Source of the DNA: Dolomedes plantarius
Taxonomy: Eukaryota; Arthropoda; Arachnida; Araneae; Dolomedidae
Direction: 5' to 3'
Length of the DNA: 64,000 nucleotides
NCBI GenBank assembly: GCA_907164885.2
Contig: OU015500.1
Coordinates: 47,773,146 to 47,837,145 of the forward strand
The notes below the pieces were generated by a model, which saw nothing but the letters and a program-made list of their open reading frames with translations, searched no databases and was not told the origin of the DNA. The position numbers and the translations under genes were made by a program. Below are positions 29,101 through 39,700 of the stretch, piece by piece (position 1 is the first letter of the stretch; each line of letters opens with the position of its first letter).

Positions 29101-32100
29101 TTTTTGCAAAAGATTCTGTTGTGCAGATGACACAGTTATCTCTGCTTTTGTTAATAAAGGGTCTGTATTTTCTGCTGTTCCCCTATTTAACTCTTATTCT
29201 AATCATCATTATACTACTTATCGGTGTTTTAATGTTTTGGTTTAGACCAGGGATTCCCAACCTTTTTCCTACATCGACCCCTTTTAAAATAATGATTTAA
29301 TACTAAGAATTGCACATAAAACACTTGAAGATAACAATTTGACTAAGAATATGAACAAAAAATTAGAAAAAGTGGTTCATTAGGTTTATGTTTTATTATT
29401 TTTGTACTATTTTCATGTTTAATTTCACAAATATAAACAAGATTTCAGAAACGGATTGTAATTGCACAAACATCACCAACAGAAAAATGAAACTGCTTCT
29501 GATTGGTTGCATCGGGAGGACCCATGTGCTGTTTAAGGTCCAGTGGATTTCCCCAGTTCTGCCTAGTGTTGGTACACAAATAAAAGCTTACGGCAGCATT
29601 CGAGACATATACAAAAGCGTCATGACATTCGACTTTAAATGTGTGGATCACTCCGCCCAATGCAAATCTGTATTTATACATATTAAAACAGATATTATTA
29701 TCTGATAATTACTTTCCTAATAAAAAATTTAATTTTAAATCAGAAAAAATTATCATAGACCCCCAAATAGACCCCTGGAATACTATAGACCCTTTTTAAA
29801 CTTCCATTGACCCCCAAGGGGTCCACCTGGATCCCATTGGGAATCTCTGGTTTAGTCTTTACAAGTGTTAAACATTTCTATTAAATTTAAAAATGAAATG
29901 TTTTAAACAGGTAGTTTTAGTACCATGGTGTGAGATTGTATATTTTATTTTATTGTTACTGTAATTGGTTTATTAATTAATATCATCTTATAATGATATC
30001 TACAAAAATTTGTATTTATCAGATCATTGTGTGTAATTATTAAGTCTGTTATCCAAAAATGTAGCAAAAAGTACATCAAATGTATTTGATTATGAAAAGG
30101 TTGCAATTAGATTGAATTAAAATATTGTTTCCATTTTGTAGGTATAAACTATGTCTGAGAGCTGTTTCAGGGATGTATGGTAATCATTAAAAAAAATACT
30201 CAGAAAATGTTCTTAATAGCGTAATAAAGGGTGGTAAGGTTTTATTTGTGGAGAGTAGAAGGTGTTCTATTGATGTTCAATATAAGATTAAATTGTGTGG
30301 ACTGTAAACAAAAGTAAAATTTTATTCGAAAGTATGATGTTGAATCCCAATGATATGGGAACCGAGCTTGCAGACACTACTGCTTATATAGCAAACTTTC
30401 CCCTCTTGCACAGAAGGGTTACAATACAATTGCCTTGATTGGCGACTGCCAAGATTTCAGATTACGCCAATACACTCTGACTTGGCATAAACAATTTGTT
30501 ATTACAGGATTGTAACTGAGCATTTTAATTTTTCAGATGCCAATAGTCGAGTTAACTTGAGGCACTGGCAGTTAATGTCCTTAGCCTGCAGTATCGCTGC
30601 TCCCACAGACAGACTCATTATTAGCTATCTCCATGCCCACCTACGAAGGTGTTCTATTGATGAGGTCACAGAGGAAGGACAGTATGCACAGTTCTCTCTC
30701 AGGGTATAGCAAGTTTTCTTTTTTCTCTTTTAGCGGATATAGTTTCATTTTGATATGTAGATAAATTCTATTTAAGTGTGGAAAAATTTCTTTGGTTATA
30801 ACCTTTTATTTTTTTTCTGTTTGAGGGATAATAGTTGGCATATCAATATGAAAATTTTTGATCTTATCACATTTAGTGAGATTAGTTTGAATTTATAACA
30901 CAATATAAACTCAGTCAAATAATTTTTTTAATTCTTTATTTTCAACATTTCAAATTTTTTTTGCTACAAAAAGAAGTATTTACATGTTTGTATTTGATTG
31001 TTTGTATACTTTGTAAAATAATTACTAATAAAGCAAACATATTTAGAGGGATTTGTAACTTAGCTGTAAATATTACAATAAGCAACTCTGCAGTTTGTAC
31101 AACTGCAATCTTGACAATGATTAAACCAATGCCATTTCTGTATATTGTCACCTTTTTTTTTATAAATGGGATTTTAGTTCTTTTTTCCTCTAGCTTAGAA
31201 TTTTAGCACTATGTACCGTATCATTTGCACATAAAACCAACAAAATTTATTCATATCAATTCATTGGGGTTTATTATTAATTGATGACATTTAAATTCAA
31301 TTCATTTATTCATTTTTCAATATATTATGCTTATGTACCAAAGTTAAGTGCTTCGACTCTTTCTGGTGTCTTTTATATATCTTTGAAGAAAATAGCATTC
31401 CAATTTTGATGTACTATTGTTGTAGAGAGAAACTGATAAAGTATTGATTTTTATTAATATTTATTAAAAGAGTTTATTTTCATTTTCATTTAAAAACAAA
31501 CTTTGAATGAGTCTTTTTTTTTTTAATATGTTGTAGCATAAGTTTCAAAATCTCATTTTGAATTTTAAAATTAAAACTAGGATGTACAATATAGATTATA
31601 ATATTTACCTTGAAAAAAGCAGTCATGGTATTTGCATTATTTCTCATTAATTTAGACTAATTTTTCAGTTATTTATTATCAACCACCATTTATGTTTTGT
31701 TGATGTTTTTTTCAGTGTCTTATGCGATCTCTTGAAACACATGGTCGTCGTTGGCCACCATCAAAACAAGAGATTGGTTGCACCATAAGCAGGAGGCCCG
31801 TGCATGCTAGAATATATTTCTTAGATGGGCAGTTTCAGCCAGTTGAGTTTGATCCATGTGCTTCGATGGGAGAAGTATGCTTTGTCTATTTATTCATTTC
31901 AATTTTAAAATTAGCATAGTATTGCTCATCTTTAACTTATTTATTTCAACCTATTTATGTAGGTTCTAGAGATGGTAAGAACCAAGATAGACTTACGTCC
32001 AAGGGTTGAAGGCTATGCTTTGTATGAAGTTATTGGTAACAATGGTATGCTTTACTTGATACTTTTCTAAACTGTTCATGTTTAACAGTAAGAAAATAAA

Positions 32101-33659
32101 TGTTTAAATTCTCACATAAATATAACTTGTTCCTTGAACAACATTTTAAATATTGGGTATTTTTTAAGTCTTGTGATACTGAAAAATTATATTGTATCGC
32201 CTTGTTGAAAAGAAGTCCTTAGTTTTAAAGCTATCCTCCATTTTTAGAGATATGTTAGAAAAACTAAACATATAAGTTTTCACTGAATAGGAAAAAAAAA
32301 GAAGAAAAAAAGCTTGTTAAATTGAAACTTAAGAGTTTTCCTAGATTATACAACTTAACATGTTTACAATGTATTTTAAATGTGCATTTATAGCATGAAA
32401 TCAGTCAAAATTACTTGTCTAGATTACTAACTGAAAATCAAAGCCTTATAACTACTTCTGAAATGTTAAAAAGAACCTTTATGAATCATTCTTTTGAGTT
32501 GTAAGAGGGGGGGATCTGTTTTAATTTATATAGTACATATATATTCTACTTTTTTTTCCATTTTTATATTCAATTTGCTATTTTCATCCTCAGGGCATAC
32601 ATAGCAAAAAAATATTAAACTTCATTTTCAACCCTACACTGCATAGCCCTTTGAATACAGATAAAAATTTCTACATCTGAATGTAGCCAAATGTGAATAA
32701 ATAAATAAAGAGACTTTTTGTTTGTGTTTTTAAATGTGATCATAATTACTTTCATTTATTCTTCAATTTTTCCTTGTTTTATTGAAAAAGAAACCAATTT
32801 TTATAGAAAGTAGAAAGATCATGCATTGTAGTGTTGGCATTAGTTTCTATATTTCACTGAAATACAAGTTCAGTTGTTAAATAGTAATTAATATGGTGAA
32901 TTACGTTGAGTCTGGTATTGTCACCTTTATTTTCATCTTATATTCTTGTCTATCACAATTCATGATGCAATCAATAAGTATCTTTAAGTTTCTGCATTTG
33001 CAGTGTTTTAAGAGATTTGTGAATCTTATTAGGCATTACAACTGCATAATAAAATAACTTATCTTTTGTTAAGGTATTCCTGTATTTAAAGAATTTTTTC
33101 TATTTGCTGCCTATGTATTATTTTTTAATGTGAATATTTTATGACAATTTCTAGGACAAACTAAAGTTGTATTTTGTAGTAACAAAGAGTCAGAGATTTG
33201 AGGCAAACAATGTTAAAATATATCTTTACAAGATTGAGATTGACTTCTTAATAGAAGTTTGAACTCCAATGTTTGGATTTTGAATTCTTATGTTTCTGAA
33301 TGACTTGCTACAAATAAATTTCAAATTTTCAAAATTCCTCAAAAGATATCTTAAAAATCAAAATATTTTCATTTACATTTTTTTAAAATTATTATTTAAG
33401 AGTAAAATTTTCTTAATTTTATAAATCAGATTTATTCAGTCCTTCAGCAAGCCTGACAGTGGTATCACTGAAACAATATGCATGATTATTTAATGGTATA
33501 ATTAATTAGTAAGTTACTAAAATTATAATGTTATAAAATTCATATTGTATGCTATGTTATGTTTTAATTTTTGTTTTCATTCTGTTGTCACATTTGTATT
33601 TTTAACAACCCACATGTGTTTCAATATTTATAACTGTAGAAACTGGCTGTATATACATT

Positions 33660-33751
<92 letters not shown>

Positions 33752-36700
33752 AAAAATATCTGTCCTCCTACATTACAGCTAATGCATATTCTAAATTCTT
33801 TTCAACAAAGCACAAACCACTTTTCTAAAAGCTAGATCTATGAATAACATAATTAGTATTTTATATTTGCCCTTAATGTGCATGCCGCTGTATCTTTTTC
33901 CAGGCACTAGAAATATTCTAACCCTGCAGTCGATTCTAAAATTCAGTTACCTTATATGGTAAGCTCAAAGGTCTCATTAAGTTTGTATATAATAAATAAG
34001 GTCTGTTTATAATTCCCACATACTAATATAACGCAGAATATGTGCATGACCCAAGCTGGACTATATTTCACCATCAATTAATGCCCAGGAAAACCACACG
34101 ACTAAATCGGGCCAATTATATAATTTTAATCCTTGTGGCAAAATTGGGAAATATTGATTTTATAATTGTCTAAGCAGAAGAGCTTTCCCTCTATCTAATT
34201 TACCATTTTTCTTTTTTATTTCTAGAGCGAGCATTGTTACCAGAAGAAAAAATATGCGATACTATGGCTAAGTGGGAAAGGTATCAAGAAGGACAAAGTA
34301 AAGTTAGTGCAAACAGAAAGCAGCATTTCTTTTTGTTCAAAGTAGGTTCTGATTTAAATAAAATATTGTAGATTTCTTTTCTTTTTGCTTTTAAATTTTG
34401 ATTTTAATGACTTATACATTTCTTGTAGAAACATTTATTCCTTGATGCGTATATTGATCTAACGGATCGAGTGGAAAAAGAACTTCTTTATCATCAAATA
34501 GTACACAACATTAGACATGATCGATTCCCAGTTACAGAGCAAGAAGCGGTATGTCATATTTTAATGCTAAATAAAAGATATAGTTTGGGATTGTCTGAAC
34601 AAATGGAAAAGGTTGCCTACATTAGCAACCTGCGATTGATTTTTTTAGTATGTCTTATATTGTTGGTTTTGTTATTGCATTAAGTTGGTTTTCTTTTTAT
34701 TTAAAAAATGGCTTTGTTCTTTAGGTAATTTATAGGTAATTTCTTTTCTATGAATGCTAATTTTTGTGTAATTTATGAATTATTATGTATGGTTTTTTAT
34801 ATTTTATGAAGGTCAAAATATTTCTTGTTTTTAGAGTACTTTCTTTACCTCCTCTGATCATTAACTAAATCAAAACTGTGAATTTGAATAGAAGATAAAA
34901 CTGAAATTAAGACTATGCATTTTGTTAGCATCTTAGAAGATAGGCTGATATACATTACAAGGGAAATTCATTTCATTTCTCTACACAGAATGACATCCAT
35001 TCTGTTAGAAAGGAAATTAATTTCTCATAGTACCTTGAAAATGTTACATCTTGAAAGTATTAAAACCAGTTTAAGGTGATATTACTTGCTTGAAACTTGT
35101 GGAAGATGATAATAAAGAAATGACAGCTTCTTAAAATTTAGAATACAAATTAATATTGGCCATTAGTTTTGAACTAATAGATGGTGTTCTTCAGTTTTAC
35201 ATTTTGAAGAAAAATGTTTTCTAGTAGTTTGGAACTACTTTCTTGTTTTAAAGTCCATTGTGTGTTTTAAGAACCTGTCAATAGTATCCTTGAAATATAT
35301 ATATATATATATGAAATATATAAATAAATAATATATAAATATATATATATATATATTTATATATTGAAATATATAAATAAATAATATATAAATATATATA
35401 TATATATTTATATATTGAAATATATAAATAAATATATATACACACACACACAGTCGATTCCACTTAATCGGACCACATCGAGACACGATTAATTTGGTCC
35501 TAGTAACCAGCTGGTACGATTAAACGAACATGCCTTATGTTACAAGACAGGATTTGGTCTGAATAAGTGGCTGGTCTGATTAACTGGAATCGACTTGTGT
35601 ACATATATATATGTATATATATAGTATGTGTGAGGAGTATTGAGGTATATTTTGATGTATTTTTTCATAATGAATTAATTTAATATAGAATCAAATAATA
35701 ATGTATATACGAAAAAAACTGTATGAATATTATACATTCATTCAAAATGAATTAATTAAAATTGATTTTACTGAAGATTGTAAATTTATTATCAGTATTC
35801 AAAAATAACTTTTTTTCAGGTTATGCTATGTGCATTAAAAGCTCAATTAGATGTTGGGGACTGTCAACAAGGAACATTAGACTACAAGTAATCTATTTTA
35901 CATCATCAATTATTGTCTGTCATATCATTTTGGTTTTTTGCTGTTTCAAAATATTTTAGAAAAAGAAATATTGTTAAGCCTAGCAAAATTTAGCATATTA
36001 ATAAAGTAACTTTTGGTTATTAATTCTTTTTAAGTCAAAAATGGTTCACTTGTATATTCCGTTCTATTCAATAAAACATTTACCTATTATGGAACTTGCA
36101 CTGTTACTAATTTATTATATGGATATTGTGAATTTTGTTCTTATTATAATAGTTATTTTTATTAGAAAACTAAATAGTTATTTTAAAAATAGTTATTTTT
36201 ATTAGGATAGTTATTTTTAACAGATGTAAAATCTTACACAATTAAATGTCTGTGTATTCTCTCCCTCTCTCATTGAAATGTGTAACCATCAGGCATAAAA
36301 AAAATTTGCTAAACAAGGCAAAACTGTAGTTCTTGTTTAACCCTTTGAGGGGTGCTGTTTGCACATTGCAAATGCCTAAATCTAGTCCTTTTTTTTTTCA
36401 CTTGCATTCAATGTATACTAGTTAAATGAACAGAAATGGTTAGTGCTGCCATCTGTTATTAGTTTAAAGAAGCAAAAACATTTTTCAGCATTTAATTGGA
36501 AAATTTTCAAAATTTTTTAGGTTAAAAAAAAAATCTTCACCATGAAAACAGTAGAGGTTGTTGCCCCTGAAAGGGTTACTGGCTCTCAAGTTTAAAAGAA
36601 CTGTTGTAATAAATTCCTAAACTTCAATACTACTTGAATGCAAGGGATAATCATGTTTGATTCAGTGCAATTAGCCATATTTTGAAACACTGTTAAATCA

Positions 36701-39700
36701 CTTTTTTTTTTTTTTTTTTTTTTAATTCTAGGAGGGTGATGTGTGAATGCCTTCCACCTCGAATAATGATGCAAATTTCCCCCGAAGCTGTTGAGACTCA
36801 GCATAGAATTCTGGCTGGCATGGATGTTGAACAAAGTAAAGCAGGATTTTTGATGCTGGTTCAATCTTGGCCCTTGTATCGTGCTACAATTTTTGAAGTC
36901 ATGGTAAGTTTTACTCACTTTTTACTTAATACATATTTGCTAACTGATATGAAACCCCAATGATATATTGTACAAATTTTGTTCTATATATGCAAAATGA
37001 ATTAAATTTAAATAATTTATATATTAATTGAAATTTGTTTTAAATATATGTTAATATATTATTTTATTTATTACTATAAATTGTGACAAAAAAGCATGTT
37101 AGAGGGAATAGATTCTGCACTGCTAAAATTTGGAAGCCTCCTTAAATTTATGTTTAGATCTTATCTGAAATTTTAAGATCTACCAATGGAAATGTTTATT
37201 TTCAAAAATGGTTCAGGTAATGTTCATATTCATGTGCAATTTTTGTTGAATACTTTTCTAAAACATAAGCATTGTTACTAATATCACAAATCTTACACTG
37301 TGAAGCGTTAACTTCAGTAGGTTTAACTTCTATGGATTTAAGTACTTGTTAGTTTGCATTATATATTTAAGTAGTAATTTTTAAGACTTTTTCTTGCTGC
37401 TGCCAAATTAAAATTATTAAATTATATAAAATACAATATTATACTGCATTGGGCTTAATATAATTTGTGTTTTTACAAACTTTAATTATATTCCTGCATT
37501 TTGAATACTGCTTATTTATCTCATCACACACTTTAGGTGTATTGTAACTGTCATTAATGTAATTACTGGTGCTAAACCAAAAGTAATCAAGAAAATCTCG
37601 GGGTAAAGTTTAGAACATGTTTAATTACCCTAGAAATCACAGATACAAGGGACATATTATATTACACAGTACAAAACAATTGAAAACCATTTAGAGAAAA
37701 CAAGTAAGTTTACCTAATATAGTCCAAAATTGGGCATCAGACCGGGAGGTCCCCACTCTCGACAAAATCCAAACTCTCTCTACTTAAAAAAAATTACAGT
37801 ACGATGGAAGTTTGCTCACAAAATCAATCCATATGGTGGCGACATCTACATTTGAGGCTTGGAAGTATTATAGTGTGTGTTATAGTACTGTATTGCCCCT
37901 CTATTACTCTGTGTATTTGTTACCATACACTGTTTCTGTAGTTTTAAATTTATAAAATGTAATTTGCGGGTCAGTGTACTATCTTTTGAGTGCATATTAA
38001 ACATGGCTAACTGTTTTTAAGAGTTAAAGTTGGGTTGCTTAGAAATGTTAACTGATTTTTACTTTCTTGAGAATCCTGCTCCTCTTCGAAAAATGCTGGG
38101 GAGGAGGGGGGGGGGATTCCTTTGTTTAAATATTACTTATGTTATATTTTGTGCAAATTGTGCGAGTAATCTAATTTGTTTAATATTATATAAATATATT
38201 TTTATTTACATAAATCCAAGCAAATTGTTTGAAACTTTAATTTTTTAATAAGTAATTTCAGAATTGTTAACTATTCTGTAAAATTTGCTAAAATACTGAA
38301 CTTTTAGTGCTCTTATGTTGTTTATTAATTACTTAAAAATGCATTGCTGTCGCTATAATATGCAAGTAAAAACTGCTGCTATATATATAATATACAGTCG
38401 AACCCTGTTATAATGAACTTCAAGGAACCAAAGGTTTTGTTCGTTATATCCGTTATAGTTCACAAAATGTAACTCATTAGTTGCTATGTATATTCAATAA
38501 TGATGTATTGAAAGAATGATAAAATCTATTAAAAATGATCATTAATGAATTAAATTGACTAAAATCGATTACATTAAACTGATACAATACTAATAAAATT
38601 AACTAAAAATGAAGACAAATGGAAATAAATTCATTTTACTTTCAATTGTTGCTCACTGTTTTAATACAGAAGTAATCAATCTTCTACTGACGTGATGCTG
38701 ATTTCAAAAACATTTTATGAATTTCTTTGTCCAATACATCAAATGACTCCAACACTCCTTCCACTGTTTGTATAGACCAAAAACTTATTAATTACACACA
38801 TCACTGCTGTAGCATCTGAGATGGTGGGGATTTCGTTATTTATGTGCTCCTCTTCATCAGCATCAGATGCAGAATCTTCGATTTCAGAATGATTCATTGT
38901 AATTTTTTCCACAATATCTTCATAAGTCAAATTTTCACATGTAATGACTTCATCATCACATGTTTTGAACAATTGCATGTCACAATCTGAGGATGATGAA
39001 ATTTTGTGCTTTTCTATCCACGTCGCGATAAGTAAATCTTCATCATCATCTTCAACATTCGTTGTATATTCAACATTATTAAAAAGCTTTTAAAAAGAAT
39101 CAGAAGTATATTGAAAAAATGGTTCATTATATCCGTTGCTTAAGATTTTGGAGGTTTGCTATAAAACGATAAATTAGCATTAAATACAATAGGAAAACGG
39201 TGGGACCAAAATTTTCCCTTATTATATACCGGGTTTGCTATAACAGGGTTCAACTGTATTTATTTTAGTGTAAAATTAAAAATATCTGAAAGTTTTATTA
39301 ATTTATTCATATTTATCTTTAATCTTTTGATATATGCTTGAAATGCTCATTTCATTTTTAAACCTTCCTTGTGCAGCAATCCTATACATCTTCATGGCCC
39401 AAAGCCTTATGGTTAGCTGTTGATCAAATTGGTATCCACCTGCTTGAGCTTAGATCTCGAGTAAGTTTTTAGGCTTTTATTCTATGTTTTAATGCTGTAA
39501 TTTTTTTGTCAAAACTATCATATTAATACAGTACTAAAATAAATGCTTTTTTCACATAGGTTTTAGATTTAATGACTTGATCTTTTCTTTCTATTAGAAT
39601 GTTCTCTGCACTTGTGAATATGAAAGCATCATTAATTATAGTCCATCATTAAACAGTTTAATGATTGTAACTGGAACAGGCCGAAAAGGATCTAAATATA

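Noticed and set aside
29087..29150. Peptides CYVDDLVFL and [10 protein letters not shown] resembling reverse-transcriptase catalytic boxes
   Set aside because: Two such boxes 40 bases apart in different frames, with no surrounding reverse-transcriptase similarity; most likely chance.
33545..33835. Open frame containing a long Ile-Tyr repeat
   Set aside because: Produced by translation of the AT microsatellite; the same applies at 1686-1983, 8008-8247 and 35235-35486.
34549..34683. Read-through of exon 27 beyond its donor to a stop at 34683
   Set aside because: The GTATGT donor at 34549 and phase-matched exon 28 continue FERM 2; read-through would truncate the domain. Retained-intron forms cannot be excluded.
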